A stretch of 64,000 bases of DNA, taken from NCBI RefSeq assembly GCF_000315625.1, contig NW_005434648.1:592156-656155 (forward strand), read 5' to 3'. Position 1 is the first letter of the stretch; every line of letters starts with the position of its first letter. Below the pieces are notes generated by a model. The model had not been told where the DNA came from, did no database searches, and saw only the letters and a list, made by a program, of their open reading frames with translations. The translations under genes and the position numbers were made by a program. Positions 42,442 through 52,961 of the stretch are shown here, piece after piece. The stretch is from Guillardia theta CCMP2712. Lineage: Eukaryota > Cryptophyceae > Pyrenomonadales > Geminigeraceae.

Positions 42442-43157
42442 GCAGAACTCAACCATTGTTTCGGTTCAGTTTGAGGGCACAGACAAGGGTCAGCTCTCCG
42501 TCCTTGTTCCCCTTCCTCTGCAATCTCGCACCGCCGACCTCCTCGCTGCTCTTCTCTCCTCATCTCCTTCCCACCTACGGCAGAGGATCACAGGGATACA
42601 GTATGGAGGGCGTGACCTTGACGCGGATGATACCTTGGAAGAGATTTGCTCCCTCCTCCAGCCTGACTCAAGGTTGAATCATCTCTTCTTCCCTTGTTTT
42701 ATCTCCTCCCTCCTCCTCCCTTGTCGACCCCCTCCATCTCCATCGCCTCCCTCCTCCATCGCCTCCCTCCTCCATCTCCATCGCCTCCCTCCTCCATCTC
42801 CATCGCCTCCCTCCTCCATCGCCTCCCTCCTCCATCGCCTCCCTCCTCCATCTCCATCGCCTCCCTCCTCCCTCCTCCATCGCCTCCCTCCTCCTCCTTC
42901 CGTCTTTCACCACTCACCTTTCACCTCTCTTCCTGCTCTTTCCACATTTTGAATTTCCCTTCTCCCTTCTCTTCTACATCGCACGAGAACGTTCTGCCTT
43001 CTTTGTCTTCGTTCCTTATCCCTCCACGACAGGAACAACATCTTGAATAGGGTTCGTCCTATCCGTCTCAAGGTTCTGCTCCGTGAGGAAATCACTCAGG
43101 AAGCAAGCAGGCGAGAAGAGAAGGAGGAGAAGGAGAAGGAGGAGAAGAAGAAGAGAA

Positions 43158-43208
<51 letters not shown>

Positions 43209-43955
43209 TGGGAAGAGAGGACGAGGAGGAGAAGCTGGAGCGGGAGGTCGAGGGAAGCGAGAGAGCTGTCAATCTTGTCAAAGTAATCGACCTCTGGGGC
43301 GGACGGCCTGACATGATGCTCGAGATCCCGCGGAATTCTTCTGTCAGTGAGCTCAAGTGCAAGCTAGGTCTCGCCTCCTCTTCCTCCTCCTCCCTACTCC
43401 TCCTCCTCCCTACTCTTCCTCCCTCCTCCCTCCGCCTCCTCCCTACTCCTCCTCCCTACTCTTCCTCCCTCCTCCCTCCGCCTCCTCCCTCCTTCTTCTC
43501 CCTACTCCCCTTCCTTTCCCCCCCTCCCACCTCCACCTCCTCCCACCTCCCTCCTCTTCCCTCCTCCAGTACCGCTTCCTCCTCAACTTCTTGTTCATGC
43601 TGCTCTCACCTGCCTATCTCCATCTCTTTCTCCTTTGCTTTTCCTCCTCTTCTTCACACAGCATTTTGCAGCCCTCCAGTACCAAGACTGTCCTCCTCCA
43701 AGCAGCCAGGTCATCGTGGTGGATGGAACAGAAGTGGAGGTAAGCGAGAGGCCTTCTGGGGGAGGGATAGCAGGGGCTGAAGGAGAGGGCGGGAGAACGC
43801 GAGGGCGGAAAGGGGTTGTTGAGGGATTGGAGGAGGATAGCATGGGGACTTTACAACTGAAGGAAACGCAGGAGGACAGGAAATTGAGGAGAATTCTCAA
43901 GGAGAAGAAGGAATACGTGACGGAGATGTACATCATGATCAACCAAACGCACTAG
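40004..43955 (+). CDS. Membrane-anchored protein with five ubiquitin-like domains, ~1017 aa
   Basis: Proposed join: 40004..40882, 40937..41023, 41075..41193, 41323..42672, 43033..43367, 43672..43955 (3054 nt, in phase throughout). Residues about 34-55 are one membrane helix (MVVAGFVLGLLIALLWVYLS) followed by Lys, so the bulk is probably cytosolic. Residues 68-158 are a charged coiled coil. Five diverged ubiquitin-fold segments follow. Ubl1: QRIVLHGRLLDSSVKLRELY. Ubl2: DDMKIVHYGKVLSDKVVVRE. Ubl3: LFHLVFSGRVLSDVDRVSSV. Ubl4: ITGIQYGGRDLDADDTLEEI. Ubl5: SSQVIVVDGTEVE, with the last strand after an insert. All share the beta3-turn-beta4 'I-x-x-G-x-x-L' core. A polyQ tract sits between Ubl3 and Ubl4 and a KE/QE-rich helix between Ubl4 and Ubl5. 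No domain ends in GG, so these are folded modules rather than conjugated tags. The protein may be a membrane scaffold for proteasome or p97-type partners; this is inference. The acceptor at 41323 is the least certain junction. Confidence 0.75.
42256..42440 (+). repeat. Polyglutamine-coding CAG tracts
   Basis: Three CAG-rich runs are interrupted by GCxG codons and encode the Gln-rich linker between Ubl3 and Ubl4. The longest run is at about 42379-42440, nearly pure CAG. Confidence 0.9.
42673..43032 (+). other. 360-nt intron with CTCCATCGCCTCC minisatellite
   Basis: Donor AG|GTTGAA, acceptor CGACAG. The interior holds about a dozen variants of CTCCATCGCCTCC and CTCCATCTCCATCGCC. It is unusually long for this window, and the extra length is repeat. 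Confidence 0.7.
43368..43671 (+). other. 304-nt pyrimidine-rich intron inside the Ubl5 coding region
   Basis: Donor CTAG|GTCTCG, acceptor TTTTGCAG. It is filled with CTCCTCCCTACTCTTCC units. Splicing here restores the ubiquitin-fold strand order KCKLALQYQDCPPPSSQVIV. Confidence 0.65.
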
Positions 43956-44214
43956 AAGATTGGATGAGGCGACGACAGTCGAGTAGATTTCATTTCAAAC
44001 ATACATATTATACAGTACAACAGGACCAGGAACTGCATCTCAAGGAGACAGTCTGACTAGAAGCAAGTCAGGCATGGGAGACAAGATCTTCAGACCCGAA
44101 CAAGTCAGACTCTGTTCGCGTTGCCTCGCCAAATCTCAAGATTTCTCTCCTCCTTGTTCTCTTCGAATCTCTGGACCAAAGTTACACCTTCCCTTCCCCC
44201 CCTTATCTTTCACC

Positions 44215-45215
44215 TCAGCCGCACAACCACTAGCAGCATGCAGCCGGCAAGCAGGACTGAGGTCAGGGTGACAAGAGCACGACTGTCTGTTGAAGTCGAT
44301 GGGAGCAAACTGCCAATTTGATCACCTAGGATCGAGTCGACATCATGTCAACCTGAACGCTCTTGCCTCTCTCAAGTCAAGTTTCGAGAGTTCACGGTTG
44401 AGATCGAGAACTTGTCTAGCGGACTTGACACTCTCTCTGTGAGGTGATCAGCATATCGCACTACGATCAGAACGCCAGTCTTGCCTTCCTCGTCTTCCTT
44501 GGACTCGTTGATTCAACCTGCGGGAACAATCAGCATGAGGCATCGACATACTGCCCAACTTACTTCTCCCGCTGCTCGACGGAGAGTGACAACAACCTAC
44601 AACCGAACACCGTTCAAAAGACGAATAACTCTGTTAACATCACCTTTGCACCTCCTTGGCATAGTATGGATACGTGGAGGCAGGCAAGCCGGGTCGAAGG
44701 TCGTTGACGAGGCTGGAGTGAACCCATCACTCTTGCAAGAGGAGGAGAAAGTCGCACGGGATCAAGCTCTTCTGCAAGGCATCCTTGTATGCCTCGTTCA
44801 GCTTCTCGTCGTCTAGGCTGAATGTCTCCCCTCAACGTCGATCGACAGGCGCGTCCAGTTCCTCCTTACCTCAGCCCTCCGAGAGCGATCGACACGTTCC
44901 ATCGCTGCCTCAACAGCATGTACTCCTCTCGCGCCTTGTCCAGCTCCCGATCTGTGCGTGCATGACGTCAAAGATTTCGCATGGAAGTGCTCGGCTCGAC
45001 CGATCTTCTCAAGATCCTTGCTTGTATAGACCGACGACGTTCCCTGTAGCCGCCCTCCGAGAACCGGCTGCTCAATAGCGTCACTTCACTCTTGGAGAAC
45101 CTCTTCTTCAGAGCTCATCACCGGCGACCAGACGAGGGCACGGAAGTAGTCTTGGACGTACTTGCTCTCCGGTTGCCCTCCGGGGTCCGAAGTCCCTCCC
45201 AGCGGCAGCATCGCC
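44215..45215 (-). CDS. Possible tail-anchored protein gene (multi-exon)
   Basis: Minus-strand coding-like segments run in order. MLPLGGTSDPGGQPESKYVQ and DYFRALVWSPVMSSEEEVLQ lie near 45090-45210. VYTSKDLEKIGRAEHFHAKS is near 44975-45035. RELDKAREEYMLLRQRWNVS is near 44890-44950. FSLDDEKLNEAYKDALQKSL is near 44755-44815. A final segment, STDSRALVTLTSVLLAGCML and then LVVVRLR before a stop, lies near 44217-44330. That last helix followed by Arg is a typical C-terminal membrane anchor, and the body is helical. Tail-anchored helical proteins are often SNARE-related or ER adaptors, but no SNARE motif is clear. A plus-strand frame at 44444-44707 with a hydrophobic start and Cys residues competes for part of the region. 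Exon junctions are unresolved. Confidence 0.35.
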
Positions 45216-45219
45216 CCTG

Positions 45220-46734
45220 AAGTCAACAAGACTCAAGTCAAACGATCAGATGGGGATCGCTGCTGTTGAAACACAGCAACAGTGAAAGATGGATGGCATC
45301 TATTGGGCGAATTTCGTTCATGATCAGGTATGAAGATGAACTTAGGTGCTCATGGTAGAGTTGAGATGGAGGACAGTGGTTGAGACAACTGTGAGTGGAT
45401 TATACCAAGATAGCAGACAAGGATCATGAGAGAGGAGGTGCTGTCACAAGTTGACGATGGTAGTGAACTTCCGAAGGAGTTGATGATGGCAGTGAGAGAG
45501 AGGAGGGAGGAGGTATGGTCTTACACAAGAGAACTGCAGACATCTTCCATCGCTCCCTCTCCCGACTCATCGCGCTGCTCCTACTAGGCCGCAGTCCGCT
45601 AAATCCAGGTGACTTGATGTTCAACCGTTGTAACCGTACAGTTACTAAGTAACCGTCATAACGTTGGGAACATTCAAACATCACGAGTGGTCTTTGTAAT
45701 TGTTTTGGAAGTTTCATTCTCACAGTCACGCTGATGGGTATTTGCTAAAATTGTACTTTTAGGTTTTAACAAGTCATTCTAGTGGAGACCACCTAGGAGT
45801 GACGGGGCAGAACAGTCGTTGGAGAAACGAGCTAAACATCCCCAGTAAATTTCAATAATTTAGGGAACATCTCGATGTTTGGAGGAAATTTTGAAAGTTT
45901 TATAGCTGAAAATTTGTGTAGTAAACTTCCAACCTGTCACGAGGTTTTCGTTGTAACTCCGGTAAATAAGTTATGTACAACTTTTAAACTTTTATATTGT
46001 GTTTTAACCTAATATGCTGACATCTGCTCTCTATCCACAGGGTCCGTGAGACGATCGCGGATACCACCCTCTCCATACCAGCATCCTCCGCCCTTTTAGC
46101 ATGGTCACCAAATACCCCTCCCCTGCCCCATCATCCAGTAAATTCCCCATCCTTGACTAATGACCCCCTTGTCTTACGTTGTGATAAAGACTACCCCTCT
46201 GTGAGGCCAGATTGAGACGTCAAATTTAGGTGCAGATGGAGGAAATTCGTACCCCACCCTCAATCATTCCCCCTTTCTGGACCACTACCCCCTTCATTTC
46301 TGGTTTCCTGGTGACACCCCCTGCAGGGATCTATGACACCACCTACCCCACCCGCATTAAACCTCTTTCCACCCCCTTGACCAATCATCCGCCCTTTCCG
46401 CTGGATCCCTCCGTCATATAAAAGTGACTTGCCTGCAACATCAGCATCCCCCCCACTGCTGATTCCTCTGCTGACACTGTCCCGCTTCCACTAATTCCTC
46501 CATCCATCCATCGTGTGCACCATTGAACCTTCGCGACTCTCTTCTCCTCACGTTTCGATCCTCCTTCTCTCTGATCCTCTGGGCTGTCAACTTTCTCGAC
46601 ACTTGAAACCTTTCCTGCCTGATTCGAGTTGGAATCAGTCAGATTCAGCAGCCAGTTTCTGATCTTAAAGGATCCAGCTCTTTTCTCCTTCGCCAAAGCT
46701 CATCCTTCTCTTGTTTACTCCTAGAATCCTTGCA
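45220..46734. other. Long AT-richer spacer
   Basis: 45600-46030 is AT-rich with CTTTTAAAC-like words and no coding signal. 46060-46400 is C-rich (CCACCTACCCCACCC at 46338) and could be a promoter for the small gene at 46735. No tRNA, rRNA or mobile element is recognised. Confidence 0.45.
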
Positions 46735-46968
46735 ATGACCCGCCTTCTGGACTACAGCTTCGCCAACGATCTTGGATTTTCGAGCATCATTTTGCCTAGT
46801 CAAAAACTGCTGTTGCAGTCACCGATGGATGAAACTGACATGGATTTTGAATACGTGGATTCGAAATCAATTGTAACAAGACAAATGCAATACAACCGCT
46901 TCATTGGAGAAATTCTTGACAAGGAAACTTTAATTGGAGGAAGTATCAAGTCACATGAAATGCCTTGA
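46735..46968 (+). CDS. Small unrecognised protein, 77 aa
   Basis: The frame MTRLLDYSFANDLGFSSIIL...ETLIGGSIKSHEMP has balanced composition. Mid-frame lies MDETDMDFEYVDSKSIVTRQ. It starts at an ATG preceded by CTTGCA and ends with TGA followed by AT-rich sequence. It is not an overlap of a larger gene. No domain or signal is recognised; it could be a short exon of a larger gene. Confidence 0.4.
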   Translation: MTRLLDYSFANDLGFSSIILPSQKLLLQSPMDETDMDFEYVDSKSIVTRQMQYNRFIGEILDKETLIGGSIKSHEMP

Positions 46969-47609
46969 CTGCATGTACATCTTCAAGGGATTTCTGATCA
47001 TGGAATGGATGGGATTTGCTGTGGATGTACAAGATGTGCAACATCACTATCATGTAATAATTAGGCTCAGATGGATTTTGTAGGGTAGCCGAGCTGCGGG
47101 CTCGATAGACATATTCACCATTAGTTTCTTGTCAACAAATTAGTTTTTCAAATACATTGTCGTTGGCTTTGAATATCGATTCCTATTTCGATTCTGCATG
47201 ATTGTCTATCACATGCTATCTTTAATCTCCATCGCAGTCTTGTCGTGACTGGAGTCAGTCTGACGACACGATCATGCGGCTGTCGAGGGAGCATTACAGC
47301 CTACACTAGACGAGTTCTAATTAGTATGGTTCTCAGTGACTAGGCGCCCGGGCCCCGGGCTGTTAGACTCCGATGGGAAAAAAACATGACTTTTGATTCG
47401 AGGGAGGCGGAGGGAAGGGGGAGAGGGGAGGGGAGAGGAGAGAGGAGAGGAGAGGAGAGGAGAGGAGAGGAGAGGAGAGGAGATTAGAGGACAAGAGGAA
47501 AGGAGAAGGACTGCGATCCTCCAACGGCGGGCTGGGAGCATCAAACACGTAAGGTTACGAAAATAAGATAAGTGAACGATCAAGATCGACCTGTTGGAGT
47601 GGATTCAAG
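46969..47609. other. Spacer with an (AGAGG)n tract
   Basis: AT-rich to about 47330, then a GC-rich word CGCCCGGGCCCCGGGC at 47344, then an AGAGG array (47419-47483). No gene is seen. It should hold the promoter of the ankyrin gene. Confidence 0.45.
47419..47483. repeat. (AGAGG)n pentanucleotide array
   Basis: About 12 units, the same unit as upstream of TOP3B, in the spacer upstream of the ankyrin gene. Confidence 0.85.
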
Positions 47610-49850
47610 ATGCCAATGGCGGTCAACTTTCAAGTGCAAGAGAGACACAGGGAAGAGTATGGCGCAGAGGGCGAGAGCCTCACGAAGGAGCAGCGCCTTG
47701 AAAGACATTCGCTGAACAAGGACATGGTTGCTACTGCCTGTTGCTTTAGGAGAAGAGTCTTCATTGATTCCTTTTTTCAGTTGCAAACACTCGAGAAGAA
47801 GAGTAGAAGGCTGCTGGACAGTTACATGGAAGCCAATGCGCCAATAACCTGGGTGAGGCAGGAAGGGGGTACCGTCTTTACATTGCCTGACTCGACTCTT
47901 CGTAGGGCAGCGACAGCATGCTTCATATAGCAGCGGGCTCGAGCAATGTCAGTGACGTTCTCCATTGCATTCGGATGGGTGTGGAGGTAGACGCAAGGAA
48001 CAAGGTGACTTGACGTGCAACAGCGAGTCAACAGTCCCTCCAATGACCTCTGACGCCTTCAGTTCCAAGAGACTCCGTTGCATTCAGCCGCAAAGAACGG
48101 GAACGCTGCGAATGTTGACATCCTGATCCGAGCCAGGGCAAATGTTAACTCTAGGACCCTGGTAGGACATCAGTCCTCCTCCTCCTTCAGTCACTCCTCC
48201 CGCAGAGTGGGAAGACTGCTCTCCACGAAGCAGCTGTCAACGGCGAGAATAGGTGCATAGCAGCTCTAGCAAGACACGATGCCGATCTTGATGCCGTCGA
48301 TGAGGTGCCTTGCCATGTCCCAGTGTGAGAGATCACCCAGCAGCTCTAGGACGGCTGGACTGCCTTGCATGAGGCGGTTCGGGTTGGATCCATCTACAGC
48401 GTGAAAGCGCTTATCAACAACAGAGCTTCCGTCGACATCACCAACAACGTGAGGAGAAGGGGGAGGCGTCTCTTCCTCTGACAGCTGAATGCTGCAGGAC
48501 AGCGAGACGCCGCTCATGATGGCAACTCGTCTGGCATACGCCAACATCACACCAGTGAGCTGTTGAGGATCTCGACACCTCTCACTGATCGCCCTGACGT
48601 TGGGTGCCTTGGGTGAACGACAACAGATCCTGCTACAGAGTAGATCGAGGGCAGTTCAATCGGTTCGAGACAAGGTGAGGTCGGTTGCTCTGCGGGTGAT
48701 TCGGCTGAAACATGTCAGGATGGCAACACTCCGTTCATGGTCGCAGCGCGAGATGGTAATCCTACCATTCTCTCGATCCTCCTGAATTATGGCATGATGG
48801 ACATCGATACCCGAAATTCGGTAGATGCAGCGATCCTCCTCCTCCTCCTCCTCCTCCTCCTCCTCCACCACCACCACCACCACCACCACCACTCTCCTCC
48901 ACTCTCCTCCACTCTCCTCCACTCTCCTCCTGCTCCTGCTCCTCTCTCTTTCTCCTCTCTCCTCCTCCTCCTCTTGCTACTCCTCCCTCCCTCCCTCCCT
49001 CCCTCCTTCCCTCCTCTTCCTTCTCGTCGTCAACCCTCCTGCTCCTCCCTCTTTCTCCTCTCTCTTCCTCCTCTCGTTTCCTCCTCCTCCTCCTCCTCCT
49101 CCTCCTCCTCCTCCTCCTCCTCTTTGGAACTCTTTTTCCTTATTAGACAGACCCAGCATCAGCTTTAATCTTGACCCTTCCCCTTCTTGCTCCTCCCCCT
49201 CACGTCATCAAGATCGTCCTCGATCTGACTTCCATCCCTCAGCAAGGACAGACTGCTCTCCATCTGGCTGTGCTGAGAGTCAGCTGGGAATGTGTCGACC
49301 TCCTTCTCAGAGCAAGAGCGACCGTCGACATCAAGGACCTTGTGAGGCATCGACGCCACATGCGGACTCGTGATGAGGGCTGTAGGACGGAGCAACGCCC
49401 CTCTACGCGGCGCTACACAAGTTCCTTGCTGAGGGAGACATGAACCTCAGGGTGAGGAGCAAGGAGGAGGGGAGGTGGGGAGGAGGGGAGGAGGGGAGTT
49501 GGGCTGGGATGATGTGGAAGGAAGAGGTGTAGAGTCCAGAACAGAGTCAGGAGGGAGGAGGCGATGGAATGGGGGGAGGGCTGAAAGGGAGGAGAGGATG
49601 TCTTGTTAACTCACTTGATCCAGCCGATTGTCAAGAGACTGCTGCGGGCGAAGGCAAGGATGAGCGAGGGAGATACGGTCGTCACTGACAGCCTGCGCTG
49701 CTGCTGACGATGCGAGAAATGCAGGACATTTTCATGAAAGTGATTGCAATGATGAAGATCAGGGTATGAGCAGGAACAAAGTGAGAATTGCTGACGCTCA
49801 GATTTGTGCAGATTCGCATGAAGAAATCTAGCAAATGCAACATCTCATAG
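47610..49850 (+). CDS. Ankyrin-repeat protein, multi-exon
   Basis: Exon 1 from the ATG at 47610 encodes a helical N-terminus (LTKEQRLERHSLNKDMVATA) ending at TW|GTGAGG. Each later exon carries an ankyrin repeat: DSMLHIAAGSSNVSDVLHCI (about 47910), TPLHSAAKNGNAANVDILIR (48070), KTALHEAAVNGENRCIAALA (48208), WTALHEAVRVGSIYSVKALI (48353), TPLMMATRLAYANITP (48510), TPFMVAARDGNPTILSILLN (48728) and QTALHLAVLRVSWECVDLLL (49244). The last exon ends MKKSSKCNIS at a TAG at 49848-49850. One repeat per exon with introns nearly at the same repeat position suggests growth by exon duplication. Ankyrin arrays bind proteins; no catalytic domain is seen. Two introns contain expanded CTC/CAC repeats. Confidence 0.75.
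48834..49128 (+). repeat. (CTC)n(CAC)n and (CTCC)n tracts inside an ankyrin-gene intron
   Basis: Runs of CTC then CAC at 48834-48892, CTCC/CCTT tracts at 48893-49020, and a CTC run at 49080-49125. They lie between two ankyrin exons and account for the unusual length of this intron. Confidence 0.75.
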
Positions 49851-50029
49851 GAATCAACTCATCCCATGATACTGTAGGATGTCACTACTCCCTCTTGTAG
49901 CGCCCTGAACAACTGTTGACCTGCAATGAAACCGCACAACCATTCTCGGCGTGACAGTAGTTCCCAGAAAAGGATTTAATCTAAAGAATAGCTTCTCCCC
50001 AACACCCCCATCTTCTCCTGCAGCATGCC

Positions 50030-52000
50030 CTAGATCGCACACAGTCTACTTGTATGCAACTTCCTCAAAAGTCTCCTCCTGTGATACTTGTTCTTCATGC
50101 CGAAGTCGTTGAGAAGATCGTGCTCATTCAGCTCCATGAGCATCTCCCCATCGATCCTGTTCTGCTTGAAAGCATCGCAGTATTCTTTCAGTTCCAGCTC
50201 TACAGGACAAATTTCAGATATGCGCACAAATGAGAAATAAAAATCTTCCTCACCTGCGAGCCAATTGACAACTTCTTCCACGGAGAAGCTCTCAACCCCT
50301 TTCGAGGAGAAAGCAGGAGCTTCTGATGACCCGGACGACGGAGAGGCCTGACCTCTTTCTGACAGCACAGACTCCGACGAGGTCGAATGGCTCGCCAGGA
50401 CTGTCGAGCGATGAGACAGAGACTGAGTTGAAGAGCTGCTCCCTCCGGACAGCCGCTTCGAAACCGTCTCGTTCATCTCCTGTGGTCGGTTCATCGCCGA
50501 TTTCTTCGCTCGCTGGTCCGAAGTCTGCATGAAGTGAAGAGAGAAACATCCCCTGGCATTCGAGCTCTTCACCGAGAAGCCTCCGACATTCGCGCACGTC
50601 CGCATCGCCTTCGGCTCAGGCACCCGCCTCTCCGAGGCAGGCTCGCCATTCCTTGACTTCTGCTCCACCTCGACTGTTGGTGGATCCTCACGCCCGCGTC
50701 TCCCACAGTCTGAGGACTCGGCAACCTGTTCATCGCAGGCATCCCCCAACGGAAGTTGCTGCCTCGCCAGAAAGACATGATAGGCGCTGACTTCGTCTGC
50801 ACAAGACTCTATGTCCTCACTGTCGTAGTCTGTGACGAAAGCTCTCTCAAACTCCAACCTGACCAAGGAACCTGCACGTCCCACGATCTTCTTGCGAACG
50901 TCGTCGAGAGACAATCCATCCACCAGCTCCCCATCTACCTTGAGCAGGACATCCCCGATTTCAATCTTCCCACACTTCGAAGCTGGGCTCCCCACGACGA
51001 TCTCATCAACAATGCAGAGTCCATTTTCGGGCTGGATGAAGAACAGCCCAACCCCAGCCCTCTCACTCAGCTCCATATCATTGTGCACGACGTCGTTTGC
51101 TCGTCGTCTTTGCTTGATTTTGTCAAGAATCTCCCACTGCAAACGAAGAGTTTCCTGACAGATCCTTTCTGCTTTTGTAAGTGGTTTCCTGACCTCTCCA
51201 TAGCTGTCTCTGGCATTCTCGTCACCATTCCCACTTTCTCTCGGCCTTGCCATTTGCATCTCTTCCTCCAATTCTTCTCCATTCTTGTCAGCTGAATTCC
51301 GATATCTTGAGTTGATGAACATGTCATCCCTAGAGTATTGCATCTGCAGTGACGATCTCGGCACCCCTCGCACAATCATGGTGTTCCCCTCACGAGGTAA
51401 ACTCCTCGATCTTTGCCTGCTAACCCCTGTACGAGAATGGTCAAACCTAACAGCACCTCTCCAAGGCGAAATCAAACCTGGTGAATGGACTTCCTCGCAT
51501 CTCGAAACTCTCTCTTGCTCAAGGTCGAGTTCCCCATGATGATGATTGTTTGAATTCTGCTCGAGAGGCGCCTTGTCCGCATACAAGCGATGAATATGCT
51601 TGTTCACTTGTAGAAACTTGGTGAGAGCTGTACATTGCTTGTCATTGCAATGTCCCAGTACTGTGTTGATGTACGTGTGCAACCCAGTCTCTCTCGTTCT
51701 TGTCACATTCAAAAACATAGAAAACGGAATCTTTGCGGGAAGCTCGGCCTTGACTTGGCCATATCGAGAAAGACGACTATGCAAAGTAACAAAATCATTA
51801 AACCTTCGCTTCACGTTCCAGCAGATTTCATTGTCTCCTCTCATGACGCACAACATGTTGTAAGCCTTATGTTCGCTGCCATTTTCATCTCTTTCCGTGG
51901 TTGCACGAGTACTCATCACATGCAGAGCTCTGATCCCGTCCCCACCCGTTGGATGGGAACTTCCGCAGAGGAATACCTCTTTCGCGCCTGTCGACTGCAT
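50030..52000 (-). CDS. PX-PDZ-SAM protein, ~638-656 aa
   Basis: From the ATG at 52000. The PX domain, about residues 20-130, has ICWNVKRRFNDFVTLHSRLS, ELPAKIPFSMFLNVTRTRET and a C-terminal LTKFLQVNKHI, the phosphoinositide-binding fold. The PDZ domain, about 308-388, has GLCIVDEIVVGSPASKCGKI and EIGDVLLKVDGELVDGLSLD. The C-terminal SAM domain, about 570-656, has SVEEVVNWLA and LELKEYCDAFKQNRIDGEML then LNDFGMKNKYHRRRLLRKL. The SAM is interrupted by 18 residues that look like an unspliced 54-nt intron (50200-50253, GTGAGG...CTGTAG). Its removal gives a perfect SAM helix junction (NWLA|ELELKEY). It would be an endosomal or phosphoinositide-linked scaffold; this is inference. Linkers are Ser/Arg-rich. 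Confidence 0.88.
   Translation of the reverse strand: MQSTGAKEVFLCGSSHPTGGDGIRALHVMSTRATTERDENGSEHKAYNMLCVMRGDNEICWNVKRRFNDFVTLHSRLSRYGQVKAELPAKIPFSMFLNVTRTRETGLHTYINTVLGHCNDKQCTALTKFLQVNKHIHRLYADKAPLEQNSNNHHHGELDLEQERVSRCEEVHSPGLISPWRGAVRFDHSRTGVSRQRSRSLPREGNTMIVRGVPRSSLQMQYSRDDMFINSRYRNSADKNGEELEEEMQMARPRESGNGDENARDSYGEVRKPLTKAERICQETLRLQWEILDKIKQRRRANDVVHNDMELSERAGVGLFFIQPENGLCIVDEIVVGSPASKCGKIEIGDVLLKVDGELVDGLSLDDVRKKIVGRAGSLVRLEFERAFVTDYDSEDIESCADEVSAYHVFLARQQLPLGDACDEQVAESSDCGRRGREDPPTVEVEQKSRNGEPASERRVPEPKAMRTCANVGGFSVKSSNARGCFSLHFMQTSDQRAKKSAMNRPQEMNETVSKRLSGGSSSSTQSLSHRSTVLASHSTSSESVLSERGQASPSSGSSEAPAFSSKGVESFSVEEVVNWLAGEEDFYFSFVRISEICPVELELKEYCDAFKQNRIDGEMLMELNEHDLLNDFGMKNKYHRRRLLRKLHTSRLCAI
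50200..50253 (-). other. 54-nt stop-free intron in the SAM domain
   Basis: Donor GTGAGG, acceptor CTGTAG on the minus strand; the length is divisible by three and there is no in-frame stop. Retention would insert 18 residues into the first SAM loop. Confidence 0.75.
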
Positions 52001-52961
52001 TGCCAGAAATCTACAAGAGGATATGAAGGTAGCTCAACAGCCTCTGACGAGACGAGAACTTTGATCACATCAGCATCACATCTGCTCCTTCGTCTTCTCT
52101 TCTTTCATCTTCTTCCTGCCCATCTTCACGGCCCTGCCTTCCACCATGCACAACGCGGAGTCCCGAAATAGATACATCACATCCCCACCCCCTCTAGGTC
52201 ATGAGTTGGAAGGGAAACATGGGGGTGATCAACCCCTGCGGAAGAGCACCCCCCCGTCAGTTGAACCCCTGTCTTTACTATGTTTCCACCGGTACCGAAA
52301 CCCTGAAAGTACCCTACCCAGAGATCATGGAATTGATTGTACGGGGATTTGACCCTACCCTCAAGCCGACAATCACCCTACCTCCTTTTAGTTAACACCT
52401 TCTTCAAGTCACCCCTGATCAGTACCACATACACCCACCATTTACACAGATCAATTCAAACTGATTGTACCCTACCCGTCATCTAAGTTCGATCACATCA
52501 CCCCTACCCCCATTTTTCTACTCATGGGCGAAGGAAACGGTTTTAGCTCAAGGAGTTCTGATGAAGCCCGGCCAGTCCGATCACCGGGCCGAGCCGGCCC
52601 CCGGGGCCCGGTTCCGTGGATTCGGCCCACCGGGTCCCGACGTGTGAGCAGCCTAGTCACCCGGCGTCCTACTATAATCACTACTGGCCGCCGCCACCGA
52701 CGGTCTGGCGGGCGGTTAAGAAGCCACAAATTTTTACTGAAGTATCATAATAACTGTCCGTGAGTTTGACTGTACACTGATTTACATGATCATGCTTTTG
52801 ACTCGCTCTACTTTGTTTCTGGCAACTGCATCCGAGCCCTGAGAAGTCTGTCAGCAGCAGCTCACAGATAGCCTAGTCTCTAGGCATCCTAAGGGGAACC
52901 TGTGCGATCGCTGGCAGTCCGTCCCTTATCAATCGGGTTTTCCCTGTAGAACAATCGAAGG
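52001..52961. other. Spacer upstream of the PX gene, with CCCTACCC cluster and GC palindrome
   Basis: 52140-52520 has five CCCTACC-type motifs. 52566-52690 is GC-rich with nested CCGGGCC words. 52690-52920 has no feature I can name. Confidence 0.5.
52307..52515 (-). promoter_or_regulatory. Cluster of GGTAGGGTAC-type motifs upstream of the PX gene
   Basis: GTACCCTACCC occurs twice (about 52308 and 52467). ACCCTACC variants lie near 52352 and 52376, and ACCCCTACCCCC near 52501. They lie 300-500 bp upstream of the ATG at 52000 on the minus strand. The same word precedes the multi-Ubl and FHA genes. Confidence 0.4.

Noticed and set aside
44444-44707. Plus-strand secreted Cys-containing small protein
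   Set aside because: No proper ATG context, and it overlaps the better-supported minus-strand exons; kept only as a competing reading.
46385-46696. Minus-strand 103-aa frame
   Set aside because: It begins with TTG, has no splice context, and lies in the probable promoter of the gene at 46735.
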